64,000 nucleotides of DNA, from assembly GCA_902626435.1 (NCBI GenBank), contig CACOFO010000001.1:47170-111169 (forward strand). Reading direction: 5' to 3'. The position numbers were made by a program, and so were the translations under genes. The notes under the pieces are model-generated. The model saw nothing but the letters and a program-made list of their open reading frames with translations, was not told the DNA's origin and did no database searches. The stretch's first letter is position 1; each line of letters starts with the position of its first letter. Below, piece by piece: positions 57,601 to 64,000 of this stretch. The stretch comes from an uncultured Prochlorococcus sp. Lineage in GTDB: Bacteria; Cyanobacteriota; Cyanobacteriia; PCC-6307; Cyanobiaceae.

Positions 57601-59247
57601 CTTCGAAGTGGTAAACAACTTGAAATTAAAATGGCCCAAGGGGCAAAGCCAGGGGAAGGCGGGCAACTTCCTGGTCCAAAAGTCGATTCCTACATAGCAA
57701 AACTTAGGAATAGTAAGCCTGGCGTGGCTTTAATTTCTCCACCTCCGCATCATGATATTTACTCAATTGAAGATTTAGCACAACTGATTCATGATCTTCA
57801 TCAGGTTCATCCTAAGGCAAAAGTAAGTGTGAAACTTGTTTCTGAAATTGGTATTGGAACTATAGCTGCGGGTGTAAGCAAAGCAAACGCAGATGTTATA
57901 CAAATCTCTGGCCATGATGGAGGAACTGGTGCTTCTCCCTTGAGCTCCATTAAGCACGCTGGATTGCCTTGGGAACTTGGTTTAGCAGAGGTACATAAAT
58001 CACTTCTTGATAATAAACTGCGCGGCAGAGTAATTTTAAGAACAGACGGTGGGCTTAAAACAGGATGGGATGTCGTCATTGCAGCTCTTTTAGGCGCAGA
58101 AGAATATGGATTTGGATCCGTAGCAATGATTGCCGAAGGATGCGTTATGGCACGAGTTTGCCATAAAAATACTTGCCCCGTTGGGGTAGCAACACAAAAA
58201 GAAGAATTAAGAAAAAGGTTCAAAGGTTTACCAGATAACGTTGTTAACTTTTTTATCTATATTGCCGAAGAAATAAGACAAATATTGAGTACCATTGGTG
58301 TCAAAACAATGGAAGAAATAATTGGTAACAAAGAATTTCTGACCACAAGAAATATTAGTCTGCCTAAAACGGAAAATATCGATCTAACTTCTCTTGTTAA
58401 CAACGAAATTAGCTATGAAGATAGATCATGGATTAAACATTCAAACAATGCTCATAGTAATGGAACTGTGTTAGAAGACTCGCTTTTAATAGATGCTCAA
58501 TTCATAGAAGCGATTACTAATCAAGGAGAATTTAGTAAAAAAATTGAAATCAAAAATACCGATAGAAGTGTTTGTGCAAAAATTTCAGGAGAGCTTGCTC
58601 AGCGTTATGGAAATAAGGGCTTTGAGGGCGCAATTAATCTAATTTTCAAAGGTCATGCAGGTCAAAGCTTTGGAGCGTTTTTATTAAAAGGAATGATTAT
58701 TAAATTAATTGGAGAAGCAAATGATTATGTATGCAAAGGGATGAATGGAGGTATGGTAACCATAACTCCGCCTAGAGTAGATAAGAACTCCTCTGAGCAA
58801 GTCATTTTGGGCAATACTTGTCTCTATGGCGCTACTGGAGGAAATTTATATGCGTTGGGTAAATCAGGCGAAAGGTTTGCCGTAAGAAATAGTGGTGCAG
58901 TAGCTGTAACTGAAGGAGCAGGAGATCATTGCTGTGAATATATGACCGGGGGCAAAATTGTAATTCTTGGCGCCATTGGAAGAAATATCGGAGCAGGAAT
59001 GACTGGGGGCGTAGCATTTATACTTGATGAAAAAAATGATTTAGAGAAAAAGGTTAATAGAGAAATAGTAAGCATCTATGAAATTAAGACACTAAAACAA
59101 GAAGAACTTTTATTAGAAATAATTAATGATTACCATGACAAAACGCAAAGTCCTAAAGCAGCTCATATTCTTAAAGATTGGATTAATTTTAAAACTTTAT
59201 TCAAAGTAATCGTACCTCCAAGTGAAAAAGAAATGCTTGGATTATAA
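54682..59247 (+). CDS. gltB: Ferredoxin-dependent glutamate synthase
   Basis: Fd-GOGAT makes two glutamates from glutamine and 2-oxoglutarate with reduced ferredoxin, the second half of ammonium assimilation (often named glsF). The 1,521 residues have a 27-residue propeptide before Cys28 (KDACGVGF), the glutaminase nucleophile. The synthase domain holds the Fd-GOGAT loop EDPARFNVLNDIDENTQSAT and GRFGVTPEYLRSGKQLEIKM. The [3Fe-4S] cysteines are in GCVMARVCHKNTCPVG (C-x5-C-x4-C). The C-terminal beta-helix carries GGxVTITPP and GATGGNLYALG. It precedes the small YCII-like gene after nine bases. Confidence 0.97.
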   Translation: MGESIKRIVGPYQDSYSPNGIIGEKDACGVGFIANIKGIESNWILKQSLKGLNCMEHRGGCGGDSDSGDGAGILCSIPWEYLEEEMNLKIQQNFNRGLGMVFMPNKKEKIEECKSICDKEAEKLGVCKTAWRTVPVNNEILGPLAKANAPFICQWILFIAKKDHQDIERLLFQLRKIIEKKTRETFKNDVADCEFYFASLSSQTVVYKGMVRSEILSEFYQDLKEENFKVSFSVYHRRFSTNTLPKWPLAQPMRFLGHNGEINTLLGNINWARASETHIDDFWGELSNDIKPIVDVNKSDSSNLDATLEINIRSGQPITDSLLKLVPEAFRDQPELEKRQDIKAFYEYSASLQEAWDGPALIVFADGNFVGATLDRNGLRPARYSITNDGFVIMGSETGVVDLEEERVIEKGRLGPGQMLAVDFHQSRILRNWEVKSEAAQRHNYKYLLSNRAIKIINNEWIKDCKLKDLELLQQQTAYGFSAEDNDLILDSMASLAKEPTYCMGDDIPLAVLSSKPHILYDYFKQRFAQVTNPPIDPLREKLVMSLEMHLGERCSPFKVKDGKHFIHLKSPILNEEELFSIKESEIKSQTISTLFEINQGIKGFEGKLNDICEQSEKAVNNGCALIIISDKGLSSTKSFIPPLLAVGAIHHYLLKKEIRLKASLIIETGQCWSTHHLACLIGYGVSAVCPWLIFESGRHWLKHPKTQKLIDSKKIDSLSTDQVQTNIKKALEDGLRKILSKIGISLLSSYHGAQIFEAVGLGSDLINLGFDGTTSRIAGITLKELANESISIHTKAYPEIDLKKLEFLGFVQFRNYGEYHSNNPEMSKALHSAVKQGPGYDHFKLYKELISKRPTTALRDLLTIDSERESIPISEVESVESICKRFCTGGMSLGALSREAHEVLAVAMNRIGGKSNSGEGGEDPARFNVLNDIDENTQSATLPFIKGLENGDTACSAIKQIASGRFGVTPEYLRSGKQLEIKMAQGAKPGEGGQLPGPKVDSYIAKLRNSKPGVALISPPPHHDIYSIEDLAQLIHDLHQVHPKAKVSVKLVSEIGIGTIAAGVSKANADVIQISGHDGGTGASPLSSIKHAGLPWELGLAEVHKSLLDNKLRGRVILRTDGGLKTGWDVVIAALLGAEEYGFGSVAMIAEGCVMARVCHKNTCPVGVATQKEELRKRFKGLPDNVVNFFIYIAEEIRQILSTIGVKTMEEIIGNKEFLTTRNISLPKTENIDLTSLVNNEISYEDRSWIKHSNNAHSNGTVLEDSLLIDAQFIEAITNQGEFSKKIEIKNTDRSVCAKISGELAQRYGNKGFEGAINLIFKGHAGQSFGAFLLKGMIIKLIGEANDYVCKGMNGGMVTITPPRVDKNSSEQVILGNTCLYGATGGNLYALGKSGERFAVRNSGAVAVTEGAGDHCCEYMTGGKIVILGAIGRNIGAGMTGGVAFILDEKNDLEKKVNREIVSIYEIKTLKQEELLLEIINDYHDKTQSPKAAHILKDWINFKTLFKVIVPPSEKEMLGL

Positions 59248-59256
59248 AATCATTAA

Positions 59257-59553
59257 ATGCCGATTTTTGTTAAAACAGAAATTATTAAAAAGGAATTTAT
59301 TAGTAATAAAAAATTTAAAAATAAAATCGTAGATGAGCATATATTGTGGATAAAAGAATTAAAAAAAGCTGGAGTAAATATAAAAAGTGGATTCTTAGTA
59401 AATGAAATTAAGAAGCCTGGAGCCGGAGGTCTTTTGATGATTGAGGTAAAAACATATAAAGAGGCACTAAAAATAATTAAGGAAGATCCAATGATTAAAA
59501 ATAAAATTGTTAATTGGAAATTGAGTGAATGGATTGATATTTCTAAAGAATAA
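59257..59553 (+). CDS. YCII-like domain protein
   Basis: A 98-residue protein with the ferredoxin-like fold pattern of the YciI family: VDEHILWIKELKKAGVNIKS near residue 25 and GGLLMIEVKTYKEALKIIKE near 53-72. YciI proteins are thought to be small enzymes with a His/Asp pair; HI (His29) and Asp27 are candidate residues here. It follows gltB by nine bases on the same strand and converges on lipA with a five-base gap, so it is probably translated from the gltB message. Role unknown. Confidence 0.8.
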   Translation: MPIFVKTEIIKKEFISNKKFKNKIVDEHILWIKELKKAGVNIKSGFLVNEIKKPGAGGLLMIEVKTYKEALKIIKEDPMIKNKIVNWKLSEWIDISKE

Positions 59554-59558
59554 TCCTC

Positions 59559-60494
59559 TTATCTTGGATATTTTTTCATTAATTTTTGAATCTCTTCAGC
59601 ATGATAACTACTTCGCGTTAAAGGAGAACTTACTACTTGCATAAAACCAAGATTATCTTCTCCAAACAATTTGAAGTAATTAAATTTTGGAGGACTCACA
59701 AATCTTTGAACAGGCAAATGTTTTGGGCCAGGAGATAAATATTGACCAATAGTAACTATATCTACAAAATGATTTCTCAAATCAGAAAGAAGATTTAAAA
59801 CCTCATCATCACTTTCGCCTAATCCCAACATAAAGCCGGATTTTGTATAAACACTAGGAAAATATTCTCTTGTGCGTTTGAGTAAATCTAAAGTTCTTTG
59901 ATAATTGCCTTGAGGCCTTACTTTCTTATATAAACCTTTTACAGTTTCAATATTATGATTCAGGACATTTGGTTTTGAATCTAAAACTAATTCAAGCGCT
60001 TTCCAGTTGCCACATAAATCAGGGATTAATAGTTCAATGGTTGTCTCTGGAGATTTTTTTCTCACTTCCGAAACGCATTGAAAAAACTGCGATGCCCCAC
60101 CATCATCAAGATCATCTCTGTTTACTGATGTAATGACAACGTGTTTGAGATTCATCCTGGAAACAGCCTCTGCAAGACGATGAGGTTCAGTTGGATCTAG
60201 ATCTCTTTTAGATCTATCAAAATTAATATCGCAATATGGACATGCTCTAGTACAACCTGGACCCATTATTAAAAAAGTCGCAGTACCACTTGCAAAACAT
60301 TCTCCAATATTTGGACAGCTTGCTTCCTGACAAACTGTATTTAATTTTAAATCACTTAATAAATTCGCGGTATTACCTATCCTCTCAAATTGAGGAGCCT
60401 TTACCCTTAACCACTCTGGTTTTGTTGCCGCATTTTTGGAAATACTTGTCAAATTACTTTGATCAGTTTCATCTAAATAAATTTTAATCAACAT
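59559..60494 (-). CDS. lipA: Lipoyl synthase
   Basis: This radical SAM enzyme inserts two sulfurs into octanoyl groups on lipoyl domains. The 311 residues have the auxiliary cluster [13 protein letters not shown] near 55-67 (C-x4-C-x5-C) and the SAM cluster [10 protein letters not shown] near 81-90 (CxxxCxxC). Both sets are complete. The start is ATG at 60492-60494, about 25 residues before the first family-conserved stretch ([10 protein letters not shown]). Divergent from the recombinase-like gene. Cyanobacteria can carry two LipA proteins and I cannot say which one this is. Confidence 0.95.
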   Translation of the reverse strand: MLIKIYLDETDQSNLTSISKNAATKPEWLRVKAPQFERIGNTANLLSDLKLNTVCQEASCPNIGECFASGTATFLIMGPGCTRACPYCDINFDRSKRDLDPTEPHRLAEAVSRMNLKHVVITSVNRDDLDDGGASQFFQCVSEVRKKSPETTIELLIPDLCGNWKALELVLDSKPNVLNHNIETVKGLYKKVRPQGNYQRTLDLLKRTREYFPSVYTKSGFMLGLGESDDEVLNLLSDLRNHFVDIVTIGQYLSPGPKHLPVQRFVSPPKFNYFKLFGEDNLGFMQVVSSPLTRSSYHAEEIQKLMKKYPR

Positions 60495-60581
60495 TTCGTT
60501 TTTTTACTATTTAAATTCTTCTGTAGTCAAGAAAAATATTGTTTATTCAGCTTTTATTAAATAATGAAAAAGAAATCTTTA

Positions 60582-60604
60582 TGTTCTATAATCATAATAG
60601 AACA
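60582..60604. promoter_or_regulatory. Perfect inverted repeat TGTTCTAT-N7-ATAGAACA
   Basis: Eight-base arms with a seven-base spacer, in the lipA/recombinase-like divergent gap. A related AGAACG occurs at 60611-60616, and TGTTCTAT occurs again at 60693-60700. The layout resembles an operator for a dimeric repressor. It does not match the cyanobacterial LexA consensus in an obvious way. Confidence 0.55.
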
Positions 60605-60615
60605 TTTTTTAGAAC

Positions 60616-60629
60616 GTATTTTTTAATAC
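60616..60629. promoter_or_regulatory. NtcA-consensus palindrome GTA-N8-TAC
   Basis: The sequence fits GTA-N8-TAC exactly (GTATTTTTTAATAC). A TAAAAT -10-like hexamer follows 18 bases later at 60648-60653 (usual distance 20-24), and TATAAT lies at 60643-60648. In AT-rich DNA such matches occur often by chance, so this is only a candidate. Confidence 0.3.
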
Positions 60630-60738
60630 AGTAAAAAAACATTATAATAAAATCTCTTCATCCAAAAATTATAATTATTATAGTGTTTTAATTGTTCTAT
60701 TTATTGTTTTTTTTTGGGGTATTTGATACAGTAAAAAA
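60626..60738 (+). repeat. Direct repeat of ATACAGTAAAAAA, 100 bases apart
   Basis: Two identical 13-base copies at 60626-60638 and 60726-60738. Each is preceded by a GTAT half that makes a small inverted repeat (GTAT-N6-ATAC and GTAT-N3-ATAC). Together with the TGTTCTAT copies they make the upstream region of the recombinase-like gene unusually repeat-rich. Confidence 0.6.
60693..60700. promoter_or_regulatory. Second TGTTCTAT box
   Basis: An exact copy of the left arm of the inverted repeat at 60582-60589, 111 bases downstream. It overlaps a possible TTG start at 60692 and is one reason to prefer the later start for the recombinase-like gene. Confidence 0.4.
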
Positions 60739-60754
60739 TATATCTTTTAATACT

Positions 60755-61378
60755 TTGTCTTTTCATTTCAAAAGAAAGAGCTCTCTTTTATCTGAGAAGA
60801 ATAAAAAGAAAAAATCTATAGGATATGCTAGAGCAATTGATAATGAAAGTTTTTACCTAGAGGAACAAATACAATTCTTAAAAAATGAAGGTTGCAATTT
60901 AATATTTTCTGAAATCTTGAGTCTTGATTCAGAAATAAAGCCCGAATTCCAAAAAGCTTTAAAAGCTTTATCTAAAGGAGATGAATTAGTCTTAACCAAA
61001 CTGGATCGGGCATTTTCTAATAGAAATGAATGTATAGTAGTCATAAATAGACTTTTAAATCAAGATGTCCAGTTACGAACTTTATCTGGTTTTTTTACCA
61101 ATAAAGATTCTCCAAACGCATCATCTTTAATCTTTAATATTTTATGTGAATTAAATAATTTAGATAATGAGTGCCTAAAAGAAAGAAAAAGAGAAAACTT
61201 TTTAAAAAGAAGATTAAATGGGAATAATTTGGGAGGGAGGCCCAAGATAAGTACTTTAAAGGAATCTCTAGTAATTAGATTGCGTGACGAAGGCTATTCA
61301 TATCGATCAATCAGAGCACAAACAGGAATAGCCTTATCAACTATTAGAAGAGTAATCTTAGATGAAGAAGGTAAGTAA
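60755..61378 (+). CDS. Degenerate serine-recombinase-like DNA-binding protein
   Basis: The frame resembles a resolvase/invertase (SIGYARAIDNESFYLEEQIQ, then LVLTKLDRAFSN) followed by a GGRPKISTLKE linker and a C-terminal helix-turn-helix (YSYRSIRAQTGIALSTIRRV). Family members have YARVST, whose Ser is the catalytic nucleophile; here it is Ile. The second active-site Arg (DRLGRS) is also lost. So it should be unable to cut DNA and may act as a regulator. No ATG is available: TTG at 60755 gives 207 residues; TTG at 60692 would add 21 residues, but that stretch is a poly-T-derived hydrophobic run overlapping a TGTTCTAT repeat. Confidence 0.75.
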   Translation: MSFHFKRKSSLLSEKNKKKKSIGYARAIDNESFYLEEQIQFLKNEGCNLIFSEILSLDSEIKPEFQKALKALSKGDELVLTKLDRAFSNRNECIVVINRLLNQDVQLRTLSGFFTNKDSPNASSLIFNILCELNNLDNECLKERKRENFLKRRLNGNNLGGRPKISTLKESLVIRLRDEGYSYRSIRAQTGIALSTIRRVILDEEGK

Positions 61379-61379
61379 T

Positions 61380-61592
61380 ATGAAAAAAAACGAACTTGAA
61401 AATCTTATTAAAGAAAATTTTAAAGATACAGCATTGCGAATTTATGAATTAGATAATGGAGATAGAAATAGCTTATTAGCAGAATATCGAGAATGGATAA
61501 TGAATGACTTAGATTTTGAGGAAGTAATGATGTTACCTTATGAAGCCTATACTGACAGGTTAGATTCTAATTGTCTAGACGATTTACTTTAG
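61380..61592 (+). CDS. Small acidic protein of unknown function
   Basis: From ATG 61380 it has 70 residues; an in-frame ATG at 61362 would add six and overlap the preceding gene by 17 bases. It has 18 acidic and eight basic side chains, with patterns LLAEYREWIMNDLDFEEVM and YEAYTDRLDSNCLDDLL. It looks alpha-helical and soluble, with no metal-binding or enzyme motif. It starts one base after the recombinase-like stop, so the two are very likely co-translated. The acidity could mean it binds a basic protein such as its neighbour, but that is a guess. Its stop overlaps the convergent beta-lactamase-like gene by four bases. Confidence 0.7.
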   Translation: MKKNELENLIKENFKDTALRIYELDNGDRNSLLAEYREWIMNDLDFEEVMMLPYEAYTDRLDSNCLDDLL

Positions 61593-62497
61593 TCGTGAAT
61601 AAAATGTTTCTTGTTAAATTCATATACTTCTTTTGCTATTAATGGTAAGAAGGAAGTATCTTTAGAATAATTTTCTCCATTACAAAAAATAACCAATAAT
61701 GTATGCAGAGATTGACTATTAGTCCACCAAGCAGAATCATGTCTAACTTCAGACATTAAGCCTGCTTTACTCCAAAGATTAATGCTTTCTGGTAATCCTG
61801 CACCCAAAAAACCATCTATTTGATTAAGAGCATCGTTCTTGAGAAAAACTTTATTTAAATTTCTTTTTAAAAAACTTCGTAAATTTAAATCATTTTTTTG
61901 ATAGTCAATATGAATCATAATTTCCTCCAAAACCCGAGCAGCTGAATCAGAATTCATGGCATTTCTATTTTTATTATCAAGTCCGTAAAATTCTTTTTCA
62001 CGACCAAATGGTCCATCATCCCAAGTCTTCTGACAACAGTTTATATCACTCAATTCGTCCCAATGTAAATCATGTAGCCAATCGTTTATTATATTTCTTT
62101 GATATTTCCAATTTTCCCATAATTCGCCTTCAATACAAGGTCCACTTGTTGTTCCAGTAAGTAAATCAATTAAGAAGCTTGTTGCATTGTTACTTGAGAA
62201 AGACAGCATTTTCCTTACAGCATCAATTATTTCATCTGATAATAATAAACTTCCTTTTTTAATCCAATAAAATGCAGCAAGGCCATAAACCAACTTGACT
62301 ATGCTGGCAGGGTAGAACATTTTTTTATTATTAATACCAGTTCCAAAACCTTTAAATACTCTTTTATTTTCACTTTTATAATTAATCCAAGTTATAGCAA
62401 TATCTTCTCTTGAAAAATCTTTATTATAAGAGCATACTCTCCCTAAGATATCATTTAAGGCTAGACCCATCTCTTCACTTAAATAGTAAAAGGACAT
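61589..62497 (-). CDS. Class A beta-lactamase-fold serine hydrolase
   Basis: The 302 residues carry penicillin-recognising enzyme motifs: S65-x-x-K68 in YPASIVKLVYG, an SSNN segment near residues 101-104 (SxN), and KAG in LWSKAGLMSE near residue 247 replacing the KTG triad. No signal peptide is visible, so it should be cytosolic, unlike typical beta-lactamases or penicillin-binding proteins. It may act on peptidoglycan-derived peptides or other amides; resistance activity is not implied. A second in-frame ATG at 62470 would shorten it by nine residues. Only three bases separate its start from the divergent NlpC/P60 start. Confidence 0.8.
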   Translation of the reverse strand: MSFYYLSEEMGLALNDILGRVCSYNKDFSREDIAITWINYKSENKRVFKGFGTGINNKKMFYPASIVKLVYGLAAFYWIKKGSLLLSDEIIDAVRKMLSFSSNNATSFLIDLLTGTTSGPCIEGELWENWKYQRNIINDWLHDLHWDELSDINCCQKTWDDGPFGREKEFYGLDNKNRNAMNSDSAARVLEEIMIHIDYQKNDLNLRSFLKRNLNKVFLKNDALNQIDGFLGAGLPESINLWSKAGLMSEVRHDSAWWTNSQSLHTLLVIFCNGENYSKDTSFLPLIAKEVYEFNKKHFIHD

Positions 62498-62500
62498 AGT

Positions 62501-63259
62501 ATGGAAAATAATAAAAATCCTATCTCACTATTTAAGCAAACTAATTTTTCAAAAACTATTTGGTGGAAATTAAAAGTTAATATTTCTGGATATCAAAATG
62601 AAACAGAAGATAAATTAATAACTGAAATATTTAAAAATAGAATTTTTAGGCTACTTTATCCAAATATTTATCAACATAACCATAAACTTTCAAGAATTCT
62701 TGTTCAACTATATGAAGATGGTTACATCTGTTGGATAAATTTAGATGAATTGATTATTGAGAAATACGAATTAAGAAAAACTAAAAGTTTAAAAAATGAA
62801 CATTTCTTTATAGACGATAAAATTACCTCAATTTTAAAGTGGATCAAAGATCAAGCTAAGTTAAATAATGAATACCTTTGGGGAGGCACATTAGGTCCAC
62901 ATTTTGATTGTTCTGGATTAATTCAGACTGCTTTTTTAAAACATAATATTCATATACCTCGAGACTCTTATCAAATAAAAAGTTTTTGTAAACATCTTTT
63001 TTATTTCAAAGAATCTTATTTAGCTCTACAACCAGGTGATCTTTTATTTTTTGGAAATGAAGAAAAATGTGATCACATTGGAATCTACAAAGGGGATGGA
63101 TTATATTACCATAGCTCTGGAAAGGATTTTGGCAGAAATGGTATAGGCTTAGATACCCTAAAACGGTCTAATGATAAAATCTCATTGCATTATAAATCAA
63201 AACTAATTTCTGCAGGAAGAGTAGTTAGAAATTATAGATGGGATAGAACAATACGTTAG
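62501..63259 (+). CDS. NlpC/P60 family peptidase (probable muropeptide endopeptidase)
   Basis: The C-terminal half is an NlpC/P60 domain with catalytic Cys137 (HFDCSGLIQTAF), His192 (CDHIGIYKGDG) and His204 (YYHSSG), and LQPGDLLFFG at about residue 177. The N-terminal half (about 1-105) is likely the SH3-like domain seen in the cyanobacterial enzymes AvPCP and NpPCP, which cleave L-Ala-gamma-D-Glu-diaminopimelate peptides. No signal peptide is evident, so a role in recycling cytosolic wall peptides is possible. The start is ATG 62501, three bases from the divergent beta-lactamase-like gene. Confidence 0.88.
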   Translation: MENNKNPISLFKQTNFSKTIWWKLKVNISGYQNETEDKLITEIFKNRIFRLLYPNIYQHNHKLSRILVQLYEDGYICWINLDELIIEKYELRKTKSLKNEHFFIDDKITSILKWIKDQAKLNNEYLWGGTLGPHFDCSGLIQTAFLKHNIHIPRDSYQIKSFCKHLFYFKESYLALQPGDLLFFGNEEKCDHIGIYKGDGLYYHSSGKDFGRNGIGLDTLKRSNDKISLHYKSKLISAGRVVRNYRWDRTIR

Positions 63260-63276
63260 TAAGTAGAGCTCACTTT

Positions 63277-63305
63277 GCAATTTTAAATTAAATTTTAAAT
63301 ATTGC
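63277..63305. terminator. Imperfect AT-rich stem-loop between NlpC/P60 and psaL
   Basis: GCAAT and ATTGC arms with further AT pairings enclose a short loop in the 67-base gap between two convergent genes. It could terminate both transcripts. There is no clear T-run beyond the arm on the minus strand. Confidence 0.3.
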
Positions 63306-63326
63306 TTATTCTTTGATATTGAGGAA

Positions 63327-63926
63327 TTAACCAGCAGTCCAAATATTTTTAATGATTGGCATTATGGTATCCAAGTGTAATGTCCCAACAAGTAGCCAAG
63401 CAAAAACTGCTCCCCCACAGCCTCCTAGCCAAAATCCACTTGTAAAATCAGCCCAACCAGCTCTTGTAAATAAGTCCTTTGGTGGATTATTAACAGTCGC
63501 ATCAGGAGGTTGAACATTAGGAGCTTTACCGGGAGCATTATATAGAACTAAAAGTGCTGTCATAATATGCACCGCTCCTATAGCTGCGAGTAGCCCTGCA
63601 GTTAAAGCAAATTCAGAATTTCTTAGTGGGCCAGTCATAGTAAAAGGGCCATATAAGAGATAACCAAAAGCAGCTCCAGTTTCTAAACCTCTGAAATTTG
63701 GAGAAATACCTTCTCTATAAAAAGGCAAATTATTAATAAAAGCTTTTGTAAAATAGCCACTATTAACTGGTGTAGCTAAATTCCCAACACAAGGATCATC
63801 AACCGTTTTTACTGCCCATTGATCTGCAACACCAATATCATGTGGCTGAACAGAATTATCTCTGTATTTTTCATCAAACTTGATAGAACTTGTTGATTCT
63901 GAGAATGATTTTTGAAAGTCGCTCAT
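63327..63926 (-). CDS. psaL: Photosystem I reaction centre subunit XI (PsaL)
   Basis: PsaL is the core of the photosystem I trimer interface. The 199 residues include [14 protein letters not shown] near 43-56, the [20 protein letters not shown] segment near 62-81, [21 protein letters not shown] near 107-127 and a second and third hydrophobic segment ([20 protein letters not shown] near 173). The first 40 residues are a hydrophilic N-terminal extension. It is preceded on the same strand by a reading frame that resembles psaI. Confidence 0.97.
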   Translation of the reverse strand: MSDFQKSFSESTSSIKFDEKYRDNSVQPHDIGVADQWAVKTVDDPCVGNLATPVNSGYFTKAFINNLPFYREGISPNFRGLETGAAFGYLLYGPFTMTGPLRNSEFALTAGLLAAIGAVHIMTALLVLYNAPGKAPNVQPPDATVNNPPKDLFTRAGWADFTSGFWLGGCGGAVFAWLLVGTLHLDTIMPIIKNIWTAG

Positions 63927-63953
63927 TTTTTTAATAGTTTAGTATTTAATAAT

Positions 63954-64000
63954 TTATTCAGTTGCTGTGATAAATCTTCCAATCAATACAATAAAAACAG
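63954..64000 (-). CDS. psaI: Probable PsaI (photosystem I subunit VIII), 3' end only
   Basis: The right edge contains the last 14 codons of a minus-strand frame, VFIVLIGRFITATE, ending with TAA at 63954-63956, 27 bases before psaL. A hydrophobic helix end then a short polar tail matches small PsaI proteins, and psaI commonly precedes psaL in cyanobacteria. The call rests mainly on that context, since the start and most of the helix lie outside the window. Confidence 0.65.
   Translation of the reverse strand, partial: VFIVLIGRFITATE

Noticed and set aside
57807-58223. 138-codon open frame antisense to gltB
   Set aside because: It lies entirely inside the conserved FMN/iron-sulfur region of Fd-GOGAT and shows no recognisable protein pattern.

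Overview
The window looks like core chromosome of a high-light-adapted Prochlorococcus (marine picocyanobacterium). The evidence is the very AT-rich, gene-dense DNA, the split RNA polymerase beta' subunit (rpoC1 plus rpoC2), ferredoxin-dependent glutamate synthase, photosystem I PsaL with the end of a PsaI-like protein, a tiny high-light-inducible (Hli) protein, a slr0418-type MPBQ/MSBQ methyltransferase and LL-diaminopimelate aminotransferase. The strain was not determined. Almost every base is coding, no gene-free stretch exceeds 300 bases, and there is no rRNA, CRISPR array, prophage or insertion sequence. One tRNA is present, tRNA-Thr(CGU).

Layout. 1-7034: tail of an unidentified gene, glnB (P-II), tlyA, purB, fumC and a large Ski2-like helicase. 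7174-11743: a tight biotin operon bioF-bioK-bioC-bioD-bioA. 11751-17794: DUF3143 and membrane-anchored DnaJ genes, rsmG, then a minus-strand run holding an aldo/keto reductase, a ferredoxin, Ycf35 (DUF1257), DUF2997, a HEAT-repeat protein, a small membrane peptide without an ATG start, rlmN and an Hli protein. 17848-28570: rpsT-tatD-rpoB-rpoC1-rpoC2 on the minus strand. 28691-31864: hisD, rpiA and an HtrA protease. 32027-37609: rimP-nusA-ylxR-infB. 37626-42429: a DUF3493 gene, tRNA-Thr, then two glycosyltransferases and a cobalamin-type radical SAM enzyme, the most accessory-looking part. 42445-49709: clpS, dapL, rne-rnhB, DUF1997, pheA, the MPBQ methyltransferase and a LON-domain protein. 49766-54477: the str operon, rpsL-rpsG-fusA-tufA-rpsJ, on the minus strand. 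54682-60494: gltB, a YCII-like gene and lipA. 60582-63259: a degenerate serine-recombinase-like DNA-binding protein behind a repeat-rich leader, a small acidic protein, a class A beta-lactamase-fold protein and an NlpC/P60 peptidase. 63327-64000: psaL and the 3' end of probable psaI.

How the genes work together. Transcription and translation dominate: RNA polymerase subunits, NusA, IF2, RimP, EF-Tu, EF-G, S7, S10, S12, S20, RlmN, RsmG, TlyA and RNase E. Nitrogen control and assimilation appear as P-II and Fd-GOGAT. Cofactor synthesis covers biotin (all but BioB) and lipoate. The least explained pieces are the 60.5-63.3 kb locus, the glycosyltransferase/radical SAM cluster beside the tRNA, and the DUF2997-Ycf35-ferredoxin module. 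Their functions are inferences from motifs and neighbours, not established facts.
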